Below, in pieces: positions 29,157 through 40,071 of a DNA stretch of 54,115 nucleotides. This DNA is from Paulinella micropora (lineage: Eukaryota; Cercozoa; Imbricatea; Euglyphida). Under the pieces are notes generated by a model, which was not told the DNA's origin, ran no database searches, and worked only from the letters and a program-made list of their open reading frames with translations. The stretch is taken from contig BJOX01000002.1 in assembly GCA_009731375.1 (NCBI GenBank), positions 636,565 through 690,679 of the forward strand, read 5' to 3'. The position numbers and the translations under genes are program-made. Position 1 is the first letter of the stretch. Every line of letters starts with the position of its first letter.

Positions 29157-29760
29157 CACATATATACACATGCATACATACATACATACATACATATGTA
29201 CATACATACATGTAATGTATGTATGTATGTATGTATGTATGTATGTATGTACGTATGTATGTATGACTTGTAGTATGTATGTATGTATGTATGTATGTAT
29301 GTATGTATGTACATAAGGATGTATGTATGTATGTATGTATTTATATATGTATGTATGTATGTACATATGTATGTACATTATGTATGTATGTATGTTAATA
29401 AATAACTATTTCTGAAAGTTTGTGTGTGTGTGTATGAGTACTTGTATGTATGTATGTATGTATGTATGTATGTCTGTATGTATGTCTGTATGTATGTCTG
29501 TATGTGTGTATAATGTATGTATGTGTTGTATGTGTTGTATGTGTTGTACGGGTTGTGTGGGTTGCGGGTTGTATATGTTGTATGTTGTATGTTGTAAGTG
29601 TTGTATGTGTTGTGCATGTGTTCAACGTGTTGTATGTGTTATGTGTTGTATGTGTTGTGTGTGTTGTATTAATATGTGTTGTGTTGTATGTGTTTTATGT
29701 GTTGTATTTGCTGTATGTTTGTGTTGTGCGTATAATCTGTGTAAACAGTAAACGTTTTCA
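28000..29760. repeat. (TCTA)n then long (TGTA)n/(TACA)n arrays
   Basis: Tetranucleotide arrays in both orientations, partly palindromic, with (AAGT)n at 28708-28750 and a TGTTGTATG-rich end. No gene seen. Confidence 0.95.
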
Positions 29761-30322
29761 TACGTACATTCATAAGAATGGCATGCAAGTAACACGATTC
29801 TACGTTGGATAGGCACATGACAAGTCGGAAGCTCTCATTTTTCTCTCTTTGATCTTCGTTTTTTTTTGCACAACCTATAAACGACTCCCCCCGTACTGAT
29901 GCGGTCGAAATCGGAAGTACTTGGGCATTTGCCCGTTGAAAAAAGTTGCATTGCCGAACTGCACCGTACTACTCTAGGTATTACTATAGCCCACTTATCT
30001 TTTATATAAAATAAAGATATTTTTATATAAATTATTCTTAGTCTTACTATTAATTTAAAATAAATATATACATAATATTATCCAAATTCAATATAACAAT
30101 CATTAAGCATTAAATAGTCGAAATTTGAATTTCTCTCAAACTCTAAAAAAAAGATAACTTATCTATCTTTTCCCAAATAAACACTAAGAGACGTTAAAAT
30201 CTTTTTGTTAGTTTTTTCTGCTGTGCTAGACTTAGTTGTCTTTTTTGAAACAATTAAAAGTCCTCCCTATTGCGAGTTTGATTATTTTCTATTTAAATAA
30301 ATAAAAATTATATTGTATATAA
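29761..30322. other. AT-rich unique DNA
   Basis: The base composition shifts abruptly to AT-rich from about 30000. No gene is recognised before 30323. Probably the start of the decayed Polinton. Confidence 0.5.
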
Positions 30323-30544
30323 ATGGGTAGAAAACCTACATATACTGCGGAGGATGCAAGTGCAAAACATGCTGAACGCAAGAAAGAATATAAGTGAAGA
30401 AATAAAGAGAAAGCACTTATGAGAGCAAAAGAATATTATCAAAAAAACAAGGCAGGCATACTGAGAAAATCAAAAGGGAAAAGAGAAAAAATCAAGGCAG
30501 ACCTTATTAGGCTCCAGAGTATTGTTGACCAAATTGAGACCTAA
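30323..30544 (+). pseudogene. Small basic Polinton-associated ORF with an in-frame stop
   Basis: MGRKPTYTAEDASAKHAERK begins a 73-codon frame broken by a TGA at codon 25 and then continuing RNKEKALMRAKEYYQKNKAG to a TAA at 30544. Lys/Arg-rich helical proteins of this type often precede the polymerase gene in AT-rich Polintons; that link is from memory and position. Function unknown. Confidence 0.5.
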
Positions 30545-30639
30545 AAAAAATCATATTAAAGATAATATAATATTTTATATATATATATTTTTATATGTAA
30601 AAGAAAAATATTTTTTGGAAAAATTACATTCCAATTAAT

Positions 30640-32170
30640 ATGTCGAACAACATCGACTATGGCGGGCACACATGGAACCTAGACAAACTTACAGATGCAA
30701 ATATAACATTCCAAATAATGCAAAACAAGTTGTATGTGAAAAAGCCAAATGGTAGTAGGTTTTACGACATAACAACTACGAAGGGAGCACTATCTGACCC
30801 TGAAAGGTTTTATTCTGAACCTGAGCGAAAACAAAGGGAAAGAAAAATATGTAGAGCCACAAGTAATAGATTTCAATGGTTATAAACTGATAAGGAGGGA
30901 CACTGAACACAAACTGCCTGTGGGTCAATCTGTATATACTATAAAATTAAGTAAATCAATGTCTCAAAAAGTGAAAAAGTTTCCATTAGAGGGTATCCTT
31001 GGCATGATTCGATCTATAATTGAATATTTTAAAACACTTTACAGAAACAATGATTTAATACAAATACGTATTAGTGCTATTTCTTCAATTTGGAATGTTC
31101 AAAACCAAAAATTAATAAAAGTCAAAGATTTCAATTTAGAATATATACTGACTAGATTAGAATCTATACTGCAATCAAACGACGATAACTATATGGACGA
31201 AGAAGGAGCAACAATGGAACTTATTGATTTCAATTTTGTGGGTGTAAGGATGCCAGAAGGAGGAGCAAGATTGAAAGTAATAACAGAAACAGACATATAT
31301 AAAAAGAAAGGTGTGATACGAATAAACAATGATGACAACATATGTTTGGCAAGTGCAATAGTTGTAGCAAAGGGAAAAATAGAAAAAGCATCAAAAGTAT
31401 TCACAAATTAAGGACGGACGCAGAATTCAAGACGAACTGGCAATCAAACTACATGAGGAGGCTGGTGTCATGAAAGATTTATGTGGGCTTTCTGAAATTA
31501 GTGAGTTTGATAAGCACATTGACTACAACATTGTTATTGTTTAAGTCCCGGGGATTACCAATTGCTAATTTTCATTACCAACTGGTAACAAAAAAGTTAC
31601 CAATCGGTAACGAATATTGTGCTAATTTTGGCACAATATTTCCGTCTTTGCGTAATAGAATAACCAATTGGTAACCAAAAATTACCAATTGGTAACAGTA
31701 GGACCAGGGACTTTACTATTATTGTTGAATACCCAAACAAAATCATTTACAAGACAGAGATGAAGAACAAAAAGAATATATATTTACTAAAAGCAATGAA
31801 CCAGTACGACACCATAACAAGTATGAAAGCATTCTTATTAAAGCAAAACTGCTGCGAGAAGTGTATGAAGGGATACGAACATAATCACGCATGTGAATTC
31901 AAATGTAATATATGTCTAACCGAAGGATATAAAGGATATGACAATATTTCAAAATGGAAAACGTGCAATGAGTGTAATAGAAAGTTTCCTAATGATGAAT
32001 GTTTCAACAATCATAAACAAATAAGTTGTGTGATGTAAAGAAAAAATGTATCTCGTGTGCTAAGACATACAAAGGAGAACATAAATGCGGATATGAAAAA
32101 TGTAGGAACTGCAAAGAACTAAAACCTTTACACGCACCGTGGAAGTGATTCCTTCAATCATCAACTGTTG
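30640..32170 (+). pseudogene. Polinton/Maverick protein-primed DNA polymerase B, broken N-terminal part
   Basis: Pieces in several frames follow the order of Polinton PolB N-termini. An opening segment runs from 30640. From 30920 there is KNxL-type sequence including GVIRINNDDNICLASAIVVA near 31310. Then LAIKLHEEAGVMKDLCGL (about 31440-31490, other frame), QYDTITSMKAFLLKQNCCEK and a Cys/His-rich KCMKGYEHNHACEFKCNIC zinc segment (to 32038), with more Cys pairs to about 32130. The exonuclease and polymerase catalytic domains are absent after about 32170. At least three frame breaks and an inserted MITE mark it as dead. In Polintons this enzyme replicates the element by protein priming. Its AT-rich composition contrasts with the GC-rich virus block, so it is a separate element. 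Confidence 0.8.
31542..31718. mobile_element. 177-bp MITE-like insertion in the polymerase remnant
   Basis: Flanked by the 8-bp duplication TTATTGTT (31534-31541 and 31719-31726). Ends are imperfect inverted repeats (TAAGTCCCGGGG against TAGTAAAGTCCCTGG as complement). The interior has four ACCAAnnGGTAAC-type palindromes. Conceptual removal leaves the polymerase frame continuous across the site, so it is a true insertion. 8-bp duplications are typical of hAT elements. Confidence 0.8.
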
Positions 32171-32888
32171 TTAAATGTATATTAAGATGAATTCTTATCA
32201 AGTTACTGGCATTTCCGGTTTGGAAATATACTTCCGGTTTTAATGAGACTCTGAGACGGGTGAGGGCAGATCAATATTAGTAACACTTACCAATGCAGGA
32301 ATTTATGGCTAAATATTAAGGGACCGTAGGCTCCAAATTGCACTTATGTGCACCTTGTTGTTTTAAGTATGTTTCAGTGGCATTTGTGCAGGTCACACAA
32401 CGGTTACGGACGTAACTTTAGTAACGCATCGTGTCAGAGACTCGTGTCAAAGGGACACTTACTAGTTTTTAACAGTTTTTCCCTCTGGCTTGGTTGTTGT
32501 TGTTTGGGTTCATTTCTGACTTCAAGAGTCCCCAGCTTTCTACTATTAATATTAATGTCATGATTGAAGTGGAGTTTAGCTTTGAACTAGTAGTGTTAAA
32601 TATTATTAAATTCCTTGAAGTTTTTTTCGCTTGTTCGGAGGCTCAGTCAGAGTCGTAAGGGTAAGACCAGGGGTCTTATTACCATTTATTATTATCATTG
32701 AACTTTAAATAAAACAACAACTGTTATTGTTACTATGATAAGGTAGTATGAAAAAACTTCAACTTGAAGTTGAAGTTACAAGTATAAAAAAATTTATATG
32801 TATACTTGAACTTCAACTTGAAAGGTAATTGCTCAGTTTCAAACTTTTTTGAAAAGTCAGATCATTTTTATAAACCTTGGCAACTAAG
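32171..32888. other. Unique AT-rich DNA, no gene seen
   Basis: Includes a short inverted repeat CTTCAACTTGAAGTTGAAG at about 32757-32775. Otherwise nothing is recognised. Confidence 0.4.
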
Positions 32889-33035
32889 CACACACCAAAA
32901 CCCTTTACCCTTACCTTACCCTTACCCTTAAACTCAAACTTAAACTTGCACTTACTTAACCTTTGGCAAAGGGGTGAGCACGGTCACTCGAGATCTGGTA
33001 AACCCCTGTTATTAAATGACTATTGTTGAAAGTTA
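32889..33035 (-). repeat. Inverted, diverged fragment of the 520-bp retroelement terminal repeat
   Basis: The reverse complement matches the first 150 bp or so of the repeat at 37321 (ATTTAATAACAGGGGTTTACC, then a CTCGAGTGACCG-like block and CCCCTTTG). It also holds a short CCTTACCCTTACCC run. Confidence 0.7.
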
Positions 33036-33575
33036 TAAGAAAGACTGAACTTTGAGTTTATTAATTAATACATGAAACTTTTTTTATAAGATAGAACTTT
33101 TTTATAAGATAGAAATTTTCAACTTTTATATAAATGTGGATCCAAAGTGTGTTAACTTGAATGGGCATGAGTCACCGATTATATATATTGATTTCTATCA
33201 TTGTTCCTATATACTGGAGTAAAAAACTTAAATTAATACGTATAAATTAATATATTATATATCATATGTAAAAAAAAAGTATAAAACAAGTATAAAAAAG
33301 TTAAGTGTATTAATACATGTATAAAAAAGTTTACTGCATAAAAAAAGTTGAAAGTATGAATATTAAAAAAGTTCAACGTATAAAAAAAGTTAAAGGTATC
33401 AATATTAAACAAGTTATGTGTATAAAAAAGTTTAACTTTTTAATAAGATAGAACTTTTTTATAAGATAGAACTTTTTTATAAGATAGAACTTTTTTTATA
33501 AGATAGAACTTTTTTATAAAAAAGAAAAAATTTTAGAGTTTGTGTGCTAACTTGAATGCCGCCGATTATATTATA

Positions 33576-33613
<38 letters not shown>

Positions 33614-33659
33614 GTATTAAAAACGCAAGCACTCCCAGTTTTAATAGAATACTTGCCAC
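33036..33659. other. AT-rich DNA with TATAAAAAAGTT-type degenerate repeats
   Basis: Repeated TTTTTTATAAGATAGAAC and GTATAAAAAAGTT motifs and a (TA)n tract at about 33570-33610. No gene. Confidence 0.6.
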
Positions 33660-33689
33660 TCGTAGAGCTGAGTGGGAAGCAGAAGAGAT

Positions 33690-34261
33690 AAAATATTAAT
33701 AGAAGAGGTAAGAGGAAGGAGAAAAGGACTCGGAACGAGAAGAGGAAGGAGAAGAGGAAGGAGAAGCCTGAGGAAGGAGAAGAGGAAGGAGAAGAGGAAG
33801 GAGAAGAGGAAGGAGAAGAGGACTCGGAAGGAGAAGAGGACTCGGAAGGAGAGAAGGAAGGAGAAGACGAGAGGAAGGAGAAGAGGAAGGAGAAGAGGAA
33901 GAAGACGAGGAAGAAGAAGAGGAAGAAGAAGAGGAAGCAGAAGAGGAAGGAGAGGAGGAAGGAGAGGAGGAAGGAGAGGAGGAAGGAGAGGAGGAAGGAG
34001 AAGAGGAAGGAGAAGAGGCAAGGAGAAGAGGCAGGAGAAGAAGAAGAGGAAGAGGAAGAAGAAGAGGAAGAAGAAGAGGAAGAGGAAGAAGAAGAAGAAG
34101 AAGAGGAAGAAGAAGAGGAAGAAGAAGAGGGAGAAGAAGAGGAAGAAGAGGAAGAAGAAGAGGAAGAAGAGGAAGAAGAAGAGGAAGAAGAAGAGGAAGA
34201 AGAAGAGGAACAAGAAGAGGAAGAAGAAGAGGAAGACGAAGAGGAAAAAGAAGAAGAAGAA

Positions 34262-34293
<32 letters not shown>

Positions 34294-34350
34294 AGAGGAA
34301 GAACTCAAGAGGAAGAATAAGAGGAAGAAGAAGAGGAAGAAGGAGAGGAA

Positions 34351-34382
<32 letters not shown>

Positions 34383-34448
34383 GGAAGAAGAAGAGAAAGA
34401 AGAAGAGAAAGAAGAAGAGAAAGAAGAAGAGGAAGAAGAAGAGGAAGA

Positions 34449-34479
<31 letters not shown>

Positions 34480-34630
34480 TCCCTTCCTTTCTACTTTCTT
34501 TTTCTTTCTTTCTTTCTTTCTTGTCTTTCTTTCCATATCTTTTCTTCCTTCTTCTTTTTTTATCTTTCTTTTTTTCTTTCTTTCTTACTGACTTACTTTC
34601 TTCCAGAGGAAGAAGAAGAGGATGAAGAAG

Positions 34631-34687
<57 letters not shown>

Positions 34688-34690
34688 AAA
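33690..34690. repeat. (GAAGAG)n/(CTTT)n/(GA)n microsatellites
   Basis: A long purine tract to 34450, then CTTT-rich to 34600, then GA to 34690. Confidence 0.95.
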
Positions 34691-34699
34691 GAGTAGCAA

Positions 34700-35930
34700 A
34701 TTTGTCTGCAATCGGAACTGAGCAATCAGGCCCACTGTAGTAAGCTATACAGGTGCATATCTCGGGAGTGAACAACTGCAAGGCTTCATAGATCTCTGGC
34801 ATGACACTTCGAGCATGCTCATGCAGCCTTGCCCAGTCTTGGTTTCTGCGCAGCAACTTACTAATCTCCTGTCCCTCTGCGTCACCTATGTTGTTGTTTG
34901 ATAGCTCCAGGCTAGTCAACATGTTATTGACCTGCACGTGAAGACACATGCAATGCCATGCAACCGCGCACCGGTAGCAAACGACACAACGTTGTTTGTA
35001 TGCGTGGTGATATTAGGTGAACACAGCTGTTCAAGCTCTTGACATCGGCTACAGCGCGCGGTAGCACTGAAAAAGAGTGTATTTGTGTGCACAGGAGAAC
35101 AAGGGAGTGCAAGCTGGAGAAGGTAGACATTTCGAGCAACTCGATTGGTGCAGAAAGCGCCCTCTGGGCCAATATTATTGCCATGTAAGTTCAACACTTG
35201 CAACGCTGTATTGACCTAAACCCACACAAGGACATACATATTTGCCGTTTAACCTATTGGGCAAAATACATCCAAATACATATATTAAGTGATAATGCTA
35301 TATTTCAAATGCTCGGGATGTATCGCTTTGCATTAGGTCAATAACACGCTTCAAACGCTGAACTTAGAGTGGAACAAAATTGGAACACCAGGCGCAGAGC
35401 AGATCGCGGAAGCACTCAAGGTTAGACCTGCAAAGCCTTGCCGATGGCAATTGCTCCAGCGTCGCCAATCGCATTGTAGCAAATGTTTAGCGTTTGTAGC
35501 TTGCACTCCTTGTTCTCCTGTGCATGTTAACATAATTTATTCCAATGCTACCGCTGTAGCCGATGTCAAGAGCTTGAACAGCTGTGTTCACCTAATATAC
35601 CATACATATAAACAACGTTAACAACGTTGTGTCGTTTGCTACCGGTGCGCGGTTGCATGGCATTGCATGTGTCTCACGTGCAGGTCAATATCATGTTGAC
35701 TAGCCTGGAGCTATCAAACAACAACATAGGTGACGCAGAGGGACAGGAGATTAGTAAATTGCTGCGCAGAAACCAAGACTGGGCAAGCTGCATGAGCATG
35801 CTCGAAGTGTCATGCCAGAGATCTATGAAGCCTTGCAGTTGTTCACTCCCGAGATATGCACCTGTATAGCTTACTACAGTGGGCCTGATTGCTCAGTTCC
35901 GATTGCAGAAAAATTTGCTACTCTTTCTCT
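34700..35930. pseudogene. Shuffled RNI-type leucine-rich-repeat gene pieces in both orientations
   Basis: Minus-strand pieces: about 34930-34740 (MLTSLELSNNNIGDAEGQEI... to CIAYYSGPDC), about 35203-35150 (LQVLNLHGNNIGPEGA) and about 35520-35433 (LQTLNICYNAIGDAGAIAI). Plus-strand pieces: 35339-35421 (LQTLNLEWNKIGTPGAEQIA, flanked by AG and GT) and 35686-35900 (a near-copy of the first piece, which shifts frame within 100 bp). The 28-residue LxxLxLxxNxIGxxGA pattern is the ribonuclease-inhibitor-type LRR. Inverted copies of about 200 bp, the minus-to-plus alternation and frame loss indicate a rearranged, probably dead, host gene cluster. Confidence 0.7.
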
Positions 35931-36201
35931 TCACTCTCTCTCCTCTTCTTCTTCATCCACTTCTTCTTCCTCTGGAAAGAAAAAAAGTAAGTCAGTAAGA
36001 AAGAAAGAAACAAAGAAAGATAAAAAAGAAGAAGGAAGAAAAGATATGGAAAGAAAGAAAAAAAAAAGAAAGAAAGAAAAAGAAAGTAGGCAAGGAAGGG
36101 AAAGAAAGAAAGAAAGAAAGGAAGGAAGGAAGGAAGGAAGAAAGGAAGCAACTAAGAAAGAAAGAAGGAAAAACAGAAGAAGAGAAGTAGAAGAAGAGGA
36201 A

Positions 36202-36236
<35 letters not shown>

Positions 36237-36360
36237 AGCAGAAAAACAGAGAAAGGAAAGAAAGGAAAGAAAGAAAGAAATAAGGAAAAAGGAAAGAAAG
36301 AAAGAAAGAAAGGATGGAAGGATGAAAGAAAGAAAGAAAGAAAGAAAGTCTTCTTCCTCT

Positions 36361-36392
<32 letters not shown>

Positions 36393-36419
36393 CTCTTCTT
36401 CTTCCTCTTCTTCTTCTTC

Positions 36420-36486
<67 letters not shown>

Positions 36487-36509
36487 TCTTCTTCCTCTTG
36501 AGTTCTTTC

Positions 36510-36547
<38 letters not shown>

Positions 36548-36617
36548 TTCTTCTTCTTCTTCTTCTTCTTCTTCTTCTCCTTCTTCTTCTCCTCCTTCTT
36601 TTTCTTTTTCCTCTCCG

Positions 36618-36653
<36 letters not shown>

Positions 36654-36830
36654 TCTTCTTCCTCTTCTTCTTCCTCTTCTTCTTCCTCTTCTTCGTCCTC
36701 TTCTTTAGTTCTTCTTTAGTTCTTCTTTTAGTTCTTCTTCCTCTTCTTCTTCCTCTTCTTCTTCCTCTTCTTCTTCCTCTTCTTCTTCCTCTTCTTCTTC
36801 CTCTTCTTCTTCCTTCGAGCCTTCAACATG
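35930..36830. repeat. (GAAA)n then (CTT)n microsatellites
   Basis: A mirror image of 33690-34690. Together with the LRR pieces this makes a large inverted duplication. Confidence 0.9.
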
Positions 36831-37320
36831 TTATTAAGAATGAAAACAACATCAGCAACATTATTAATAAATTATTCATAATTACTATAAATATTACAGA
36901 AAAAGTGACATCGATGACTATGTTAATACTTGAAAGAATATTAATATTATAGGGGGGTTTTTTTTCCCCTTCCAAGTGCAGTCACTTGAATAAGCATTAA
37001 TATTAACCCTTAACCCGGCGAGCGCCACATTTGTGGATCATTGCCACAAATGTGGCAGTGTTTTTCGAGTCAAATTGAATAAAATCATCACTAGTTTCTC
37101 AACGTAAATGATAATAATACTGAAATAAGCTGGATATTCAACTTAGCAATATTTCAAGACATGCTGTATCGATAGGTGAGGTGACGTCAAGGCCCCCGTA
37201 CGGAGGTAAAATCTTATCGGGACTCTCAAGTGACTTAACTTGATTATGTTATCAAAAATAGGCGCCAACTAGTTTTTTTGGCTTTTCGGGACCACGTTTT
37301 CAAGTTTTGAGAAACTTGAT
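36831..37320. other. Unique stretch with a 13-bp hairpin and a TTAACCCTTAACCC end-like sequence
   Basis: The hairpin is GCCACATTTGTGG (37024-37036) with CCACAAATGTGGC (37044-37056). It is preceded by TTAACCCTTAACCCGGCGAG, which resembles a piggyBac-type end, but no partner end was found. Confidence 0.4.
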
Positions 37321-37842
37321 TTTCAAGAACGGTTATTTAATAACAGGGGTTTACCAGACCACGAGTGACTGCTCGCCCCTTTGCAATGTGCTAAGTAGGT
37401 TTGAGGTTTTTGATTAGAGTTGAGTAAGGGTAAGAGGCATAATTTGGGTAAAGGGCATGGTGTGCGTAAGGTCGCCAGTGCAACGACGGTTTTCAGTGGG
37501 AAGTCTGTGGTGAGGAATTGGTTTAGGTTGTATGATAACGGATGTAGGTCGGGTGAAGTGGAAGGATAGATAGAACTGTCAGTGAGAAAAGTTTGCGTGT
37601 GATATGGGCGAAAAAGGAAAATGCTAGAGTAAAGGTCAGTTTTTTTCCAGTCGGCACCCACGGCGCCGCCGGGAAATACAGATAAAAATTGAAACAATTT
37701 AGAAAAACTTACGAAATATTATAATAAAGTAAAGTAATGATTGTCGTTAGCTGCTGGTAAATTAACGTAGTGTCACATAAATTGTATTGTATCATATTTG
37801 GCCTAATTCATTAGTTCCTCAGTGAGTTAATTAGTTCCCCAG
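37321..37842 (-). repeat. Terminal direct repeat (3' copy)
   Basis: Starts TTTCAAGAACGGTTATTTAA and ends TTAATTAGTTCCCCAG on the plus strand. Differs from the other copy by scattered substitutions and small indels. Confidence 0.9.
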
Positions 37843-38284
37843 TTCGTTAGATCGGGAGCCTGCAGGGCGGGTGAGGGAAAGGTAAAGTTGGAAATGGTGA
37901 GATATGGTAGTTTCCATAAGTTATGTTATTTGTAGTTATGTGGAGATAAGCAATGTGGAGTATCGGTTTCGACAGATGGGCTACCACGAATCAGTGGCCT
38001 GTGGGAAGGATGTCCGTAGAGTCCGCCACTGCTCGGCATATGTCAACTTATTTCGCAGATCCATTGGTAGGTGGGCGAAGGTACGGATAATTACAGCAAG
38101 GCTACTCCATTCCTTGGGGCGGAGGAAGTATACGCGGTCAAGGGCAGCTTTCCAGATAGAGCACGGGTAGGGTACTTCGACCATGAGTTGCAGCGTTGCA
38201 GAGAGTAGGAGATCTTCGGAGTTAGTTTGACATGCAAAGTTGGCAAGCATTCCAACGAAGTGTTGTACGGTGAATACATGGGGA

Positions 38285-39795
38285 CTATGGTGGGAGGCGC
38301 GGTACAGGTTGTCGATTGTGGGTCATCATGTCCTTCCAATTCTTGAAGAGGGGTATGATGCTGTAGCTCATATCTGGGTCTTTGTATAGCTTCATGGACG
38401 TCCCCACAAAATCAACTATGAAGGCACCATCCGTTGGTTCGAGCACATCTTCTTCCATTTCCAGGCCACCAGTGTAAGCATGGGGTTGCGATGGTGATTC
38501 TGTAGTTGTGCCAGAGGCTCGTATGGCTTGTAGTAGTTTTTGGGCTTCTTGCATCTCACTTTCGTCATCCCAGTTTGTAAGTATGAGTAGTGGAAGATCG
38601 TCTATTTGTCGAATGCCATAGATTTGCTTCGAGAACGTTGGCTTGAGTAGTGTGCGGATAAGGACAACTTCATTGCACATGCACTTCATCTGCGCAAGCG
38701 GTGACGACAGGTATCCTCAATTGGGCATCCATCTTTTTGCACGAATACAGCATCTCCAAGGGTAAAGTGAGAGTGGGCAAAGTCAAGTGACACGATGTCG
38801 ATTATGTCGGCGAACGTGAAGGCAATGTAGTCCTGCGGGGCATATTTACGGTTCCATCCGATATCGTATTTGCCATTTTGCATAAGAGTCTTGGATATGT
38901 ATACCACGGGTTTCCAATTTCTGGATCTGGGGGGTTGGAAGGTAATTTGGGTAAGAGCAGAGCGTAATGATTGCATCGTACTTGATTGGGTCAGCCATGT
39001 GAACATTTGTTTGACGTCAAATTGAAAGACTTTGATTGTGCGTTTTGTGTAAGTAGCAGCGTTTGCATCGGAGAATGTACGGTGGGCGGGGTCGAGGTGA
39101 GATCGGATGCCATCAAGTCTGTTTAAGTTGAAGGTTCGCACACGAAGAGATGATTCTGTTGTGAGAAAGCTAAGTACCTTTCCCACCCTCCGTAAGATGG
39201 AACGCCATGGGGATCGGGCTTGATTACAGACTAGTCTGGTTTTGTTAGCAGGATCCTTATTCTTTGGTAAAAGAGTTGTAGAGTGAATCGCCGCTTTAAG
39301 GGTACGAAGAGATCCAAAGCGTTGGAGGTTGTGGAGTTCAAAGTCGGTGCGATAAGCATGCAGGAGTTCAGACCGATCGATGTTGACAGATAAGAACGAG
39401 GGTGCCTTGATCACCTCTTTTTGTATGCGTTCCCATGTGAGGACAGGGCATTCCACCCATAGTTGATTGTTGTTTTTGACTAAGGCCTGAACTACCATCC
39501 GAGAAAGGCGTTTCCTTGCTAGCATGACATCCCTTTCAGAGACTGAGTTGGGGGGTGGTTGCGGGCATGTGTCACTTAGAGTTTTGTAGGTGTCAAGGAG
39601 GCGGCCAAGTTGGTATTTGTTGCGGTGAGGTATTTGCTGAGCCATGGCATAGAGGAAGTTAATCCATGCTTTGCAGTCCAGTTCATCTGAGGTTTGTGCG
39701 TTGTTTTTATCGTCAGACTTGGGTTCCTTGCGTTCAAAATCAATCGTGGGGAGATGTAGGGCTATCTGAATCCGCTTTAAACTTAACAAAGGCAA
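38285..39795 (-). pseudogene. Reverse transcriptase of the Penelope-like element, frameshifted
   Basis: The frame 39795-38686 carries LLPKNKDPANKTRLVCNQ (motif 2 region), FQFDVKQMFTWL (motif A Asp) and DFAHSHFTLGDAVFVQKDGC (approach to motif B). Within motif B the reading passes to the frame ending at 38285, which holds IYGIRQIDDLPLLI (motif C; the DD pair is present) and the thumb-side sequence. DVKxMFT, a QxxGxPI-type motif B and RQxDD favour Penelope-like enzymes found in algae and protists. A one-base loss near 38710 explains the frame change. Active-site aspartates are intact, so the break may be recent or an assembly error. Confidence 0.75.
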
Positions 39796-40071
39796 TGGTG
39801 GAGCTTAGCGGTGACTTGAGAATAAAACCCGGTGTGGGGTGTGGTATGGTAGCGGCACTACACTTCCCAACTCGGCTCAAGGATCCCTCCAGTGATGCCA
39901 ATCGGAAGGCGGCATGTGGTGATAGGATGCTCTTGTTCCAGGCTTTACAGGTGCAGACGGGTCTCTTCAAAGTATGCGGTTGGAGTTTGAAGGTAGCAAG
40001 ATGCCGTGGTGCATTAATGAGTCTCGATGCAATGGAGGCCGGTCTTTTGTAGCTAACTTTGCACAGAGAGA

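Noticed and set aside
32915-32935. Telomeric repeat (CCTTACCCTTACCC)
   Set aside because: Only a few imperfect units, and they fall inside a recognised fragment of the retroelement terminal repeat.
33571-34735. Long poly-Ser/Phe/Leu and Arg/Lys/Gly frames on both strands
   Set aside because: Translation of GAA/GAG repeats in all frames.
37780-37842. Hammerhead ribozyme in the Penelope-like terminal repeat
   Set aside because: A CTGAGGA box and a CTAAT-GA-ATTAG stem are present on the minus strand, but the required GAAA after the stem reads CAAA.
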